Shown: positions 25,838-44,350, counted from the stretch's first letter. The stretch is DNA of 64,000 nt from Spizellomyces punctatus DAOM BR117 (GCF_000182565.1 NW_015971543.1:841397-905396); one strand, 5' to 3'. Translations and numbers: made by a program. Notes: a model not told the origin generated them from the letters alone.

Positions 25838-27374
25838 TGGTTATCCCACACGGCGTGGACGCCTGATGGGGCAATCTTTTGCAATATCCTGCCACCCTCA
25901 GCACTTTCCACTCTCCCGAATTTTTTTTTCTTGTTATTTCTCTCTACTCCCAAGTTTTTGCTACGATATACGCATCCATGTGAAGAGGGAATGGTGGAAT
26001 TTCTCCAAAGGAGTGTGGAATCGGCCACGGATTTGCATTTTGGGACACATTTGGGTTTCCCTCCCCGTAATTTATCTTATGAATCTGTATTATAAATGCT
26101 TGGGCACAATCTGCTACCTTTGAATGATAAGATTTTTTCATACTGGAATGTTAACATTTGAACATCATCTCTATTCCCCCAAATTCTTTGAACTTGTTGA
26201 ACCACAGTATGTTGAACCTTATGGTCACGGGGGGACCCGTGGATCGGGACTCTGGAAGGCGCTACAAGCCTTTCATTGCTAGTATACACAAAACAATGTC
26301 ATCTTTTTAATTTTATACGATAAGGTTGAGCATCCCCTAAAGCGAAATGCTAGAAGGTGCTGGTTGGCCAAAAACAAACAAAACAAGCCTTCCCAATATC
26401 CGCTTTCCCAAATGCATGCCCCTTCTTATCATTCTCAATATTACCTCCCCCCTGTTGTCTTTAATAAATAAACCTACACACACAACGCGGCGTCTCTCCA
26501 AACCTTTGAACTCGTACCCAGTTTGCAACATGCACGCATTTCCTCATCATCAATGTCTGCTTTTTAACACACACGACTCTGGTCATCAAAAGAGATCATA
26601 AGATATCCAGCAAAACATGCAAACATGCTCATCAAACCAAAGGACCCACCCTCTTAGACATTTAGCTAATCCCGCCTGTACCATGTAAACAAAACCTCAC
26701 ACCTCCCATTCGAATTATAAACAAAATGACATTGTAATCATCCAACCAGTGCACCAAAGATGTGGCCGTTTGGATGTTCTGGATATCGGTATCATAGCCT
26801 CAAATGAATTCGTGGAATACCCATGCACGTGCGGTTTGTGGATTTGGATTTTGGAAAGTTTTTATTTTTTTTTTGTTACATGTGCTACAAGTAAAACTTG
26901 AGAAAATATAAAATGAAAGCGGCTCAAAAGGCTGCCGTTTTTTATTTTTGTTTATTTACGGTTCCGATGTTTTTTTATCATTTCCGCGTGGCCAGAGTTT
27001 ATAAAGTGGAGGATGAGAGGCTATGCAAAAAGCAATTTTAACAGCAAATGGATTGCCGTTTCGTTTGATATCACACACACAACCTGCATTTTGGGGTTGC
27101 TGCCTGAAAATGGGAGTGTCCAAATTGGACAGCAAATCAGGTGAGACGGATCGATTCATGGCTGCACTGCCTCCGGCGGTTTTTTGTAGTCGTTTCATTC
27201 AATACAATGGCTCCGTTTGCTCTCTACTTGATTGTCGCTCATTGTATGCCATGGGAAACACATTGCCCCAAGAATAAGTATGCGATGATAACAAGCACAG
27301 TAGATTTCTTATACTATCAGTAAAAGATACCGCACATCCAAAACACATTGTTTAAAAAAAAATGCAGCATTTGA
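25838..27374. other. Convergent intergenic region, 1.5 kb
   Basis: AT-rich with T-runs (around 25920 and 26870). The open frames on both strands are short and look random. No RNA gene recognised. Confidence 0.5.
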
Positions 27375-30300
27375 TTATCCCAAACTCTTTCGCCCAGCAG
27401 CATGCACCCGAACAATGACTTGTCCCCGCCTCGCAGTCTCCCTCTCCTTGCCAGTAATAACATGCATCTTCTTTGCATCCGAATGCACATCAAACATTTT
27501 CTCGTCTTCTGGGTAATCTCCTTCTGCAACTTTTGGGTCCCCCGTCGCACCTCGGACGCGTGTGCGCCCTTGTTCGGTCAATGCAAAGAATTCATCAAAT
27601 TTCTTGGGGTACTTTGAGTAATGGACTTTGATTCGCCAATCTGTCTCGCCCAGTGGGGAATAGTAGAGTGCGCGGGCCTTGTACCAGAGGGGTATACCCT
27701 CTTGCTCGCTAAACACTTCAATAGAGTCGCCAAAATGGAGATTAAAGAAAAAGCCGTTGCTCGGATCGCCGAGGACAGGGCGGTTCGTTTCCGGATCGAG
27801 AATGAATTGAGTTATTGTTGTTGTTGTTGTTGTTAATGAGGTTGTGGTTGCGGTCGCTTCGACGGGTGAGCCAGAGCCTTCAACGTCAATTTCTTGCTGT
27901 GATTCGTGGGATAGGGACGTGGATTGAGGATATGAATTGGGTTGATTTTGGGAAGTATGAGCAGTGTCCTGCACTTGAGGAGATCCAGGATTTAATACTC
28001 CTTTTGGAGACATTTCCACTCTGGTGGGTACCATCGTCCAGTTGGCCGGTATGGCTTCCGTATGTGTTGGATGAGCTTGAGGAACAACGATACCACCCAT
28101 CAATTCCTCTTCTTCTTCTTCTTCTTCGTCGTCATCATCATCATGATTCTCATCTTGGCCTCGCATATTCACAGCCTTGTTTGACGCCGGGCCATTTGTA
28201 AAAGTCGTTGCCAATGATTTGGCCGGCACTGGGGATGCCGTCCCCTCCATAGAATCCAATTCCATATCAACATCCATGTCATCGGGAGCTTCAGTGTCCT
28301 GTTGAGGAACAGGAGACGCATCTCGACCACCATCAATCTCCTTTTGGGCGACATTAAATACCAATTCTCGGGTCGCGTTTGAAGGCTGCGATACATCGTC
28401 GCCTCTCACCGTAATCACGCGGAACGTGTATCCAATGACTGAACGCTTGTCCTGATGATCTGCCCATCGTCTGCGCTTCAAGCCAGATGTGTGCCCGTTT
28501 TGTCGTTGGTCACAATTGGATTTGATCAGTTTTTCATGCAGATCTTGAGGTAAACCTGTCCACTGACTTTCCCGTCCCTCCCATATTGCCTGCCACTCCC
28601 CATGCCAGTCACTCGCCGCCTCCCCACCAGCTGCAATACAGTCGATGCCATTCTTGTCGCTCCGGACAATAGCATCCGTTCTTACAACCGAGCTCCTTCT
28701 CCGCTTCTTGATGACCCTTTCCTCCTCAATATCCTCTTGTGCTGATGATATGCGGTATCGGATTTCCACACGATACGTCGTGCCTATTGGGTCAATGCTG
28801 CTTCCTCGAGGTGATTCCCATGTGAGGACAATGTGCGGTTTTTCTACAAATGAGGAGACACCATCGGTAGAGAGAGTATTCTCGTCTACAGGTGATTCCA
28901 CAGGGGTCCAGGGAACTAGTGCTATTTGAACATTGTTTGGTGGCAGAGCGGGTTCTAAGACAGAGCACCTATGAGTAGCTGATATGGCTTTTTTCATGCG
29001 TCTCAATAATCTCGTACGACTTACCCAGCCCAACGGGACGAACGATACAGAAACCAGGCCGAGAGTAATCTCCTTCTGCCGCTTCTGCATCCCAATCCGA
29101 ACTCTTACCCGCCCATCCCACGGTCACCACCCGAACAATGTATCCCACATCATCCGACAACGCGTGAACACTTTTATCCGCAATGATAAATCCCCTGACA
29201 GTCGCTGTCTTCAAAGGGCCCTTGTAAACAGATGCCCACCAGCCTGGTGAATCTGACGCTCGTCGGATCAAAACTTCGTAGGTACGATCATTAGGCGATG
29301 AGCGATTAGGCGCCCATTCAACGTTCAAACATCCTCGAACCCGTGTTGCGGTCACAAAATCTGGAGGTAATGGTGGACCTAGATCAAGATGCCATATGTC
29401 GTCTGCCAGGGTGAAACATTTGCTGCCGTTCAAAGAGTATCCCAGCTCGCCCATGTAGATATAGAGTCGTTCGCCAACCTGCAAAGAGTCCATATCAGCT
29501 ACCTGTCCTTATGACACAGTATGTATGGGTTGCGCAATCACGTACCACCGCTGCCCCATGATCGGCTCGGGGTGCTGGTTTGTGCGTCGAATTCAAAGCT
29601 ATAGGACCTGCCCATGTTGCAGACTCTGAAAAGCACAGTTAATAACTTACGATACAGCTCACTAACAAAAGACTTCCTTACCAATGTCGAACGCGTATAC
29701 ATCACCCGAATGCCTTGGCAGCGGTATGTCGGCTTGCAGGCCCTCCTGTCCTCCAAACACAATCATTTTGCCGTTATAGACACATGCAGTGTGTTTGGAG
29801 CGACCTGGTGGCTTTGGCCCTTGTATTGGCGGATGTATCCACTCCCATCGGTCTATACGTAGACGATGCAATGTAAGCAGAGTTACGTTGGGCAAAAGGT
29901 AACGCGTCCACATACCTAGATCCAAAAAGACAACGTCATCCAATCTCAATGCCCGATCAACGGCTCGCTCATCAGGCCTCATCCCGCCATACATCACCAG
30001 TCTTCTCCATCGCCCGTGCCGCTCCGCCCAGTATACCGTAGAATGTGCTTCCCGGGGAGAAGGCGGTTTTCCTTTGAGAGGAGGCCTACTCCATTCCATC
30101 GTCCGAAGGTTATATACATACGTGTCGTTCAAGTATTCATTAGGGAACGTGTAGCCACCGAAAAGTAGCAGCAGCGGATCTGTGCTATCGGTTGCTGGTA
30201 AATAAGTTAGAGTTGCTCCAACGCGGGGACTGGGTGGGGTACCGGATGCTTTCAAGCGAGTGAATGACTGATCCTTTGCATCATATCGCAGTAGCTGTAA

Positions 30301-30865
30301 AAGAAGAAGAGTTTCAGCGTTCATCCCGATGGTAGATTCACAAAACACACTCGTACATCGTTTGTCACTCCATCTCCTTTGTCGGTCGTCACAAACCCCC
30401 CAAAAATATATACAAATTCATCATGACTGGTAACGGCCATACTGGCTGCAGGGGCAATGTCACTCTCTGTCGGATTTAGAGTAGGCTTCCTCTTACGGCT
30501 CTTGTCGGGCAGTCGATTCCAAGATGAAGCCTCTTGATACAAGGACACACAATATGACACAATTAGCACAGATCCTCTTAATGATATTCCCCAACTCAAC
30601 CGCATTCCACACCTGCATCATACGCAAAGCAGTCGGCAAGAAGGTTTTGCGTATCGGATCCCCACAGTAATATTACTTTGGTTATCATGTCCTCCCGATT
30701 CAATCTTTCCCTCCCACTCTCAGAGCGTCCGTTTGAAGCCTTGGATCCATGTGAAGCATCTGCACTGTTTCGATAGCGGACGACGGCACACTTGTGCCCG
30801 TGCCGTGCGCAAGGGCGAGTAGATCCCTTCACGTCTGCTTTGACCCACCGCCCTTGGACGCCCAT
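27375..30865 (-). CDS. HCF1-like Kelch / fibronectin-III protein with C-terminal chromo-barrel-like domain
   Basis: Order on the protein: Kelch repeats (GRWVKADVKGSTRPCARHGH; EFVYIFGGF; LLLLFGGYTFPNEYLNDTYV; RLVMYGGM; KMIVFGGQEG; ERLYIYMGELGYS), then two fibronectin-III-like units (PLPPDFVTATRVRGCLNVEW; HIVLTWESPRGSS), as in host cell factor. A long linker is acidic, with Asp/Glu runs encoded by GAA/GAT repeats at ~28098-28145, followed by Thr-rich stretches. The last ~130 residues hold a chromo-barrel/Tudor-knot-like segment, HFGDSIEVFSEQEGIPLWYK followed by VHYSKYPKKFDEFFAL, suggesting methyl-lysine or nucleic-acid binding. HCF proteins scaffold chromatin-modifying complexes in the nucleus. 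Multiple short introns. The start is the ATG at 30865 (MGVQGRW); the frame runs on upstream without another ATG. Confidence 0.8.
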
Positions 30866-31816
30866 GGGGATTTGGAGGAGTGGGACAGTCAATGTTGCAA
30901 ACGCCACCCAGCGATGATGCTCGACGAGATTGGACTAGAGTTGTGTGCGAGAACACACACACTCGTACAGACGCCAGGGTTCCCGATGAGTAGTCGAAGC
31001 AGCGCACAAAGTGGAAACTAATTTGCTAGGTTTAACGCCTCTGTCGGTAATGCGAGCTCCTTGCCGTAAACCCGTTGAGTAGCCAAAGGTAATGTGTTGT
31101 CAACAGTAGCGATCCAAAAGGTATTTCAGGCTGCCGATGCTCGACCAGCAACAAAGGTCTCACACTCAGATTGTCCTTTTGTTGCCATGACATTAAAGTA
31201 TTTGTACGGTGACTTTGCCACTATACTCAAAAGTCGTTCTCGTCCCAAATAAGCTCCTAGAAGGTGGCGTGAATGACAGGCAAGGTGAGATGTGAAATGC
31301 AAAAGGGAGCAAGATTCATGATATGAGCTATTGCGTTATGAGCTGTGCATCGTCATTTGATATTAATAATGTGTGTGTGTGTGTGATTTGTGTGTGGTCA
31401 TGGTGGTGCATGAGGCCATGGGGTGTGGACCACCGTCGTTTTCTCTTGCCATGCGTAAGCCATGCGGTATAGCCAAAGCGTATCGCCAATGCTACCCAAT
31501 GCGTTCTCTCCATACAGTTGGCTGCATGTGTTCATAAGTCGTTCATAAATGTCTTGCAATCTCCATAAATAAACGGAAAGCAAAGCGCCTTGTGATTCCT
31601 CACATGACACACGTCAATCTGAATCAAATCAGCGTGTGTTGTGTGTTGGGTTGTGATGAACGGAACGCTTGTCCTTCCGGGTGCTTTTTGGCTGTGGGTT
31701 TTTTGTGTGTGTGTGTTTTTTTTTATAACGCTCGAGCTGGACTTGCAGCAGCAGCAGCAGTAGTTTGGTTTTTGCCTTTCTTTGAATATCCAACAAGCAA
31801 GCGATTGACAGATATC
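30866..31816. other. Divergent intergenic region with GT microsatellite
   Basis: A (GT)n tract begins near 31370. GTGTGT- and T-rich tracts and CAG repeats at about 31745-31760 lie just before the small membrane protein gene. No gene recognised. Confidence 0.55.
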
Positions 31817-32455
31817 ATGCCTGCCCCGCTTATCATCACATCGGCAGGCATCGCTGCTGGGGCAGCTGCCTACGCTGCATACCACACCCGCCGCAACTCT
31901 GCATCCGCTGTGCCTCCATCACCCTCTGCGCTTCTCGCTTCCTCACCATCCTCCCAGTTCGCTCCAGGCTCCCTACCTTCTCCATCAGACACAACACAGC
32001 CTAGTTTTCTTCCTTCCCCCTCCTCAACGTCATCTCACACTGCTACATTTGCCAAATCCGCGCCAGCTACCGGCGGCTTTCTCTTGTCATATGGGAAACT
32101 ACGGAGACTGGACGAGGAGGATGTTGTGGAGTCGAGCTCTGCTCGGGAACCGTGGCTAGGACACAGGAGGTGCGGGTTTCTGTGATATCTCCCAAAGGGA
32201 GTTGTGGCAGGGTGCAAGGGTTTTGTGTGCAGTGCCGATGCACAATGGTAAACACTCGTCTGACAGATTCTTTTGGTCTTTTTTTTGGCACACAGATCAC
32301 CTACCCCAGGCGCCCCGCCAGGCGGTCCACCAAGCCCAAAAGGTCAACAAGCAAAGCTGTATCGCAAGCGCGCAGCCTCCTCCCCAAACACAAGCCTGAC
32401 TACTACTGAACCCGAAACTGCACAAGCCGAGTTTTGGAAAGAGCGTTTCTTTTAG
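31817..32455 (+). CDS. Small Ser/Pro-rich protein with N-terminal hydrophobic segment
   Basis: Two exons, 31817-32169 and 32296-32455, give 170 residues. The intron has GTGCGG...CACAG ends and keeps frame. The N-terminus, MPAPLIITSAGIAAGAAAYA, is an Ala/Gly-rich helix ending in HTRR, consistent with a signal anchor or a mitochondrial membrane helix. A Ser/Pro-rich low-complexity region follows, then FLLSYGKLRRLDEEDVVES and a basic stretch (QAKLYRKRAASS), ending AEFWKERFF. The ordered, charged C-terminal segments argue for a real gene. Function unknown; an inner-membrane assembly factor would fit the layout but is a guess. Confidence 0.55.
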
Positions 32456-33021
32456 ACTTGTTTATACTTTTTGTTGCCTTGGGTTTGAAAGAAAGGCAAA
32501 AGCACCCATGCAAGGGTCCCATAATGATCATGCAAAAAAATACAAAAGATTCTTTGTTTATCCTTGGCTGTTGCTTGTTTGTTTTGTTTGAGTGTGTGCT
32601 GTCCTTGTACAAACCTTTTGTCATTCAAGCGTCGTCGTCGTCGTCCGTCCGTCCGTCCGTTTCGGCAGAAAAAAAAAAAAGAACACCTCATGACATAAGT
32701 GTGAAATCGCGTTTCAACCCACTTTTCAACACTTGTTTCCAAATTCCTTTCTTGGCCGCGTCTCAAAACGGAGCGTCGCAAAAGAAAAAGTGGAAATGGA
32801 GCAAAATGTGCTTACGGAAAGCGGAGTTGATATTGGGTCATGGCTTTGTACTGCCGTGGATGCCGATACGCTTGAGCGGTTTGGTTTGAGGTGACTCGCC
32901 GCCGCCATCGTTTGTTTTCTTTGATGGATCGACTTTAAATTGGGATGAACGTCTCGTCCTCCCCCCTCCGTCGTCCTTGTCCACCATTTGTTCAACTCAT
33001 ATTTTTACAGAGCATTTTATC
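32456..33021. other. Intergenic region with CGTC/GTCC microsatellite
   Basis: A short GTC/GTCC repeat lies at about 32629-32660, followed by an A-run. The minus-strand frame at 32726-32995 looks random. Confidence 0.5.
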
Positions 33022-34088
33022 ATGTCGCTATATCCAAGGTAAATTCTTTGTTTTTTTTTTTTAACCCTAAAAAAGCCAGTTGCCTATTTTTTTATTTTTT
33101 AAACTTTTTAGTTGCACGTCTCCAGCGTTTACCACGACGGCCCCTAATCTCCCTCCACACATGGATGCCCGCTCAAAGCGAAAGTGTAGTGAATTCTTTG
33201 GAGAAGACGTCCTCCCTTTCAACATGGGTAAAGGGTCGTCTCGGAAGCTATGGGCATACCTCGCTGGAGTGGGCGTAACAGGCAACAAGCGGGCTAGCTG
33301 GCCAACAGCTGGTTTACCTACAGAAGAGGTTGTCGAGGTTCCTAGAAGTTCTACTCCCGTCCAACATTCAGCATCCGTTACTTGGTCTCCTCTAGTAAGG
33401 TCCTCCACCAGAAAGCTGGCAGACATTATGGGCGAATCGTGTCCACTCGATGTGTGTGTTCGTGATATCGAGGAAGGAGGGTTGGAGGTTATGCTCGAAA
33501 GCCGGTTACCCTTGATTTATTTCCTATCTCACCTCCTTGCTGAACATACCGCTGAATCTTTGGTAAGAGAAAAATGGCTCGCATGCTGTTGCATATTTCG
33601 ATTCTTACTTTTCTTGTTTCTAGTTTTTTACACATGACATGAAATCCTTTGCCCAATCCTCCTTCCCTACTACCGCCTCCCTCCTCCATCATTCCCAAGA
33701 CCTCTTCTCCACCTATCTCGACGCTGCCAGCGTCCTTGAAATCAACGTCTCCCAATCCACCCGCCGAATCGTCGCCACAAACATTCGACACCGCAAAGGT
33801 ATCGCAGCCTTTGATCATGCCGTAGTGCAAGTCAAGAAGCTCTTGGAACAGGCTTGGACCCGATTCAAAGAATCGAGAACCTGGTCTACGATGAAGGCCG
33901 ATTTGGGACATTCTAGAATCATTACAAACGAGTCAGAATACAAGGCAAAAGCGACCTTGTATTCTGTTCTGGCTAAACAGTATAATCCTGCTACAGTCGG
34001 AGAAGATCCTGCGAGAGTGCTTTTAGTAAGGAAAAAGACAAAGGAAGTAGTCGCGAGTTTGGGTATCGAGCTGGGCATGGCTCTTTAG
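33022..34088 (+). CDS. RGS-domain protein
   Basis: Regulator of G-protein signalling: accelerates GTP hydrolysis on G-alpha. Exons 33022-33038, 33112-33562 and 33624-34088 give 310 residues; a start at the internal ATG 33161 is possible and would drop the first two exon parts. The RGS domain covers the C-terminal half: LPLIYFLSHLLAEHTAESL, then FFTHDMKSF, SQDLFSTYLDAASVLEINVS, IAAFDHAVVQVKKLLEQAW and SRTWSTMKADLG, matching helices 4-8 of RGS proteins. The N-terminus is basic and Ser/Thr-rich without membrane helices. The intron splits the domain at HTAESL/FFTHDM. A seven-helix receptor-like gene lies 9 kb to the right. Confidence 0.85.
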
Positions 34089-34839
34089 ACGAGTTTTCCG
34101 CAGGCTCCATTGTTTTTTATATATAGAGGAACTTTTTTTGTGTGTATCATATCATTGTTTTCTACTGTTAACTTATATAGATAGTTACAAGTGTAAAATG
34201 TACAATTTCCATACAGTATATACTAGTAGTACGTTGATGTCGGGTCCGTTTTGCTTGCTTACACACCCAAACCTGCGCTTAATACCACAAGCACACGTTT
34301 CGGCAAGCTTACGCTGCTGTGCGAGCTTGCTAATAAAAAAAACAACAACAGATTGGAAGATCGACCGACTTGCAAGCGTCCACGGCGGTCGCGCGGTCGC
34401 CCCGTCGTCGCGGTAAACGTCCCCACTTTAGCAAAACGGCGAGCTGCGCGGCCGTAACTTTTTTTTGTTTTTTACTTTGCGCGGTCGTGCGTTGATCGTG
34501 AACGACAAAAACTAGAAACGCAGAGGGAATGGAGGACTAGATGGCAAGATGAAAAGTAATAATATGGGATGGGTACGGATGGTGTTTGCACACTTGGATG
34601 TGGAAAAGTCACCTCAAAGGGAGGACGAAGTAAAAAAGTCAAAAAAAGAATGTCGGCTTGACTGTATCGTTAAGGACAAGACCTGTGAATCTGCTGCTCT
34701 CGTTGGGCAGAAACTTGTCCGCATAGGAATCGTTCATTGGGGGACTCGTGATAAAAGGAGGAACTACAAGTTCCTTTCAAGTCCGTGTCAAGTAAGCGCA
34801 TCCATCCATTGACCCTGTCAACCACCCAAAAAAGACGCA
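34089..34839. other. Intergenic, upstream of the ABCC transporter
   Basis: No gene recognised. It holds a GC-rich CGGTCGCGCGG patch near 34381 and an A/T-rich region after the RGS gene. Confidence 0.5.
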
Positions 34840-40556
<5,717 letters not shown>

Positions 40557-41142
40557 AATAGAACATGGCACTATATCGATCATAAATACAACCATCAAAC
40601 GGAAATAGGCTCAAAGGCAACCAGTGGACTTCAACGGGTGGCCAAAGATCTCGCCGCTGCCTTTCCCAAACCCGCTTTTTGTCCTATTCTTTGTACCTTT
40701 CTGTCCGACATTCATCCCGCGAATGCTCGTCGGTGGAGCGGGATGCTTGCGGGTCCCCGGCAGCTCGTCAGTCCCGTCGTCACAAAAAATCCAAAGAGCT
40801 CCGGTGAATCCACAAAATCAGGATAGTTTGGCTCCAATGAAAATAGAATTATATACAGCATTGGATACAATGGCATGAATCACTGAAATGTGATCGGTTG
40901 GAATGCAGCATGGAGAACCTCCGGCCAGGCGGACAAAACGACTTGCCACAGAAGTTTGTCTTTTGGCCATTTGTCATTTACTTTTTGAGGGTGTTTTCTG
41001 GAATTATCTTCAGGTAAAAGGAGCTGATAAATAAGTTCTTTGCCATTTCTCTTCCTCCCGCTTTTATAACTCACTAGTGCATTGTTGCTTCGATACCCTT
41101 TTATTTTTCTTATTGAAAGTAGCTTGTAACTCATCACACACC
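40557..41142. other. Intergenic region containing an exon-like frame
   Basis: A plus-strand frame at about 40608-40826, preceded by an AATAG acceptor-like site, reads like protein (DLAAAFPKPAFCPILCTFLS) but has no ATG and follows the transporter stop. The right half is the promoter of the thioredoxin reductase gene. Confidence 0.4.
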
Positions 41143-42302
41143 ATGGCACCCATCAACGGAACTCCACAAACGCACTACAAGGTCGTCATTATCGGGTCTG
41201 GCCCTGCAGGACACACTGCTGCCATTTACTTGGCACGCGCCAATCTCGAGCCAGTCATGTTTGAAGGCTTTTTGGCCGCGGGTGTTGCTGCAGGTGGTCA
41301 ACTTACCACCACGACAGAAATTGAAAACTTTCCTGGCTTTCCAGCTGGTTTATCTGGCCCTGAGCTCATGGACGCTATGAGGAAGCAGTCAGAAAAGTTT
41401 GGTACCAAGATTTTCACAGAAACTATATCCAAGGTTGATTTCTCCGCGCGGCCATTCAAATTGTGGAGAGAAGGCAGTGATACCGAGGAAAAGGATGCCA
41501 TTCTCGCTGACTCAGTGGTTATTGCGACGGGTGCAACAGCCAAGAGAGTATGTTGTCGCTATTCTGTGTCTATTTTGTGATTTTCATTGGACTAAAGCTG
41601 TGAATTGACAGTTGCACATTGCCGGAGAAGATGTCTTTTGGCAAGCCGGGATCTCAGCTTGCGCTGTCTGCGATGGAGCTGTCCCAATTTTCCGTAACAA
41701 GCGTAAGTGTTACGGCGACATGCTTGCTGTACTTGATCTTACTCGATCAATAACTCATCTCCTGTTTTCTTTAATTTTTAGCTCTTGTTGTTGTTGGTGG
41801 AGGCGACTCTGCATCAGAGGAAGCCACTTTCTTGACAAAATACGCATCAAAAGTTTACGTCCTTGTTCGTCGTGACAAGCTGCGTGCCTCAAAGGTGATG
41901 GCTGATCGTTTGTTGGCCCACCCCAAGGTTGAGGTCCTCTGGAACAAGATCCCCATCGAAGCCAAGGGCGACCGCCTGTTGAAACAACTCGTCATTGAGG
42001 ACACCCAGACAAAGGAACAAACGACACTGGATGTCAATGGTCTGTTCTATGCCATTGGTCACACCCCCAACACTGCCATTTTCAAAGGACAGCTTGAATT
42101 GGATGATGTGGGTTACATCAAGGTCCGCCCCAACCAAGGTGTGCCATCGACATATACGAACATTGAGGGTGTCTTTGCTGCGGGTGATGTGCAGGATAAG
42201 ACCTACCGTCAAGCTATCACTGCTGCTGGCTCTGGATGTATGGCCGCTTTGGATTGTGAGAGGTGGCTTGAGGCCCAACACTTTGCCGAGCAACAGCAGT
42301 AG
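41143..42302 (+). CDS. TRR1: Thioredoxin reductase (NADPH)
   Basis: Low-molecular-weight flavoprotein that reduces thioredoxin with NADPH, in cytosol or mitochondria. Exons 41143-41547, 41612-41702 and 41782-42302 give 338 residues, the family norm. The FAD site is [37 protein letters not shown] follows. The redox-active pair is in [11 protein letters not shown] (CxxC), the NADPH site is [13 protein letters not shown], and the second FAD motif is [20 protein letters not shown]. No leader before MAPINGTPQ, so cytosolic. The start sits in CACCATGGC, a strong context. Confidence 0.97.
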
Positions 42303-43025
42303 AGTTTAGGATAGTAATGATATAGAAAATCCTTTCTTTTGCATGTACCACACTCTCTAGTATCATTAATATTGCAGCGTCACTTTTTTTTTTTGCCAGA
42401 CCTGTTCTTTCATTGCGATTGACATTATGAGATGTGATATTCGTATTCCTTGGTTGTCCCTGGTCATGGGGGCTTGGCGCGCTTAGGTAATGTCGGAGCA
42501 TCCGTGGCCATACCGTGGTAGTTGGGCGGTCCGTCCTATGATCAACCTTTGGGGTTTACGTTTTGCGTCTTTGTCGTGCATCTGAATCTACGTCATTGTT
42601 GTTATATGGCATATGCCATGTTCTAGAATATTTAATGTAACGCCTAGCGTGGAGCGTCCCTCACAATACAATAGTTTACCACAAATTAAAAGAACCTTGG
42701 ACAACAGCCGTCTGGTAATGTTTGGTGATCCGCCTCATTTCGGGATTCTCACTGTTCCATTTAAGCTCCGTATAAGAGCTGTGCTACGGTATCATGGAGG
42801 GCCAAATATGAGGGTCTCCGAGTGTACCTTCAGAAACGCCATTCACGCGGCTTTCCCCCATTTACTAGCAGCTTCTCCCAACAGAAATCATATGTAATTT
42901 TCTCGGCGAATTCGCTTTTCCTATGCGTACTTGTGTTATAAATTACTTGGTGATTTTGCGTAGACGTTTTCATTTAGTATAGAGCTTCACCAACCCGGCC
43001 TTTGGGGTCGCGGGGCCACCCATTG
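42303..43025. other. Intergenic region
   Basis: About 720 bp with a T-run near 42385. No gene supported. Confidence 0.5.
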
Positions 43026-44350
43026 ATGACCGAATCTATCGCCATATCGTTTGAACCCTACCCAGGCCAGCCGATGCCCAAGGGCTCTGCGGTTGTTGCC
43101 AATGACATCATTGCCTTCTACGCTATACACTCTGCTGCCATACTCGCAATATCCTTGTCTTTGATCGGCTGTACATTTGTCATTGGAAGGAGTTTGTATC
43201 TACGAAGCTTTGCAACGTTGTATGAACGGTTTCCTCTATACTTGGCCTTTGCGGACCTTATGTTTGCAGGTATGTTTGCATAGTGTTATTAATGGTCCAA
43301 ATGGTTTCAAAAAATGACCTCTTGACGTCTGAAACCTCCGTAGCCACCCACATAGCAGACCATCTGCAAGTGGTCGTCACCAAGCACTACCCATCACCGA
43401 CCTATTGTAGACTACTGGGCGTCCTCGTTGCTCTCGGATGGGGTTACTCAATGTTAGTCAATGCAAGCCTTGCGGCGCAGTGTTGGTTACGAACCGTAAA
43501 GCACATTCATCTGGATCTCGGGGCGTACGAATGGAAGCTCCAGGCGCTGGTACTGACGTTCTTGACTCTCATGATATCGATTGGGTTGGCGATTGATGGT
43601 TTCGGAGTGGGCCCTTATTACATCATCTTTAAGACAACATCGCCGGGGGGAATAGGGATTTGGATATTCTTTGGTATGTTCCCTGAGAGTATGGATATAT
43701 TTGTCAGTTAAACTCACGAGGTAACTGAGTAGGGAACATTGTTGTCCCAGCTGTTGCATCCGTTAGTGCACTTGCAGGCTACTCTACGCGCAAACACATA
43801 CGGAATTTGCTCGACGAGCTAAACTCGTACGTAAAAGATGATGCATCGCTACGCATGTCGACGCATACAGCAGATCTTCGTATGGTAAGACGACCATCAA
43901 ACACTCTAGGAACGTCTTCGAATCTAATATATTGTCACTTTTTAGTTGAATTTTATTATTGTGAGCTTGTTGCAATACGTTCCAGTCATTTTCATGACAA
44001 ATATGATGCTGTTCAACGACGATGGAAAGCTGGCAAACAAGGTTTCATATTTCATTGGTTAGTCCAACGAGCCTACCTTTCTCAGTATTTGGGGATCAAA
44101 TAATTCAACAATTTCATCTACTCGGACAGGTGTCCTGCTAGGGAATTCGGGTGGAGCCTTCAACTTTCTGGTGTATATGATGAACGAGCGAGCGACATGT
44201 ACCAGTAAGACGTCCAAGGAAGAAGGACGTACAATGAGAGAGGCTGTTCCTAGTTTTGTTTGCCAGGCACAATGGAACAAGAGCCAATCGCCAGTTACAC
44301 ATATCCCTGGTGATGACATTGGCACACCAGATGCCTGGGCAGAAGAGTAA
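43026..44350 (+). CDS. Seven-helix receptor-like membrane protein (putative GPCR)
   Basis: Exons 43026-43269, 43344-43673, 43733-43884, 43946-44057 and 44130-44350 give 352 residues. Hydrophobic helices sit at roughly residues 30-55, 65-85, 105-130, 150-175, 200-225, 270-290 and 300-325. The segments include AILAISLSLIGCTFVIGRSL, LYLAFADLMFAG and GWGYSMLVNASLAAQCWLRT, ahead of a cytoplasmic loop with Lys/Arg and the last helix GNSGGAFNFLVYMMNERATC. The plan (outside N-terminus, seven helices, short hydrophilic tail) fits a class of fungal/amoebal cAMP-receptor- or GPR1-like proteins. No ligand can be assigned. The ATG at 43026 is the first in frame. Confidence 0.65.

Noticed and set aside
27402-28201. 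Plus-strand open frames opposite the HCF1-like gene
   Set aside because: Leu/Ser-rich runs are reverse reads of the Asp/Glu and Thr repeats of the real gene.
30720-31007. Minus-strand 95-codon frame upstream of the HCF1-like gene
   Set aside because: It overlaps the true first exon in another frame and lacks Kelch features.
31365-31410. GT tract as a functional element
   Set aside because: A short, impure microsatellite in an intergenic region with nothing else around it.
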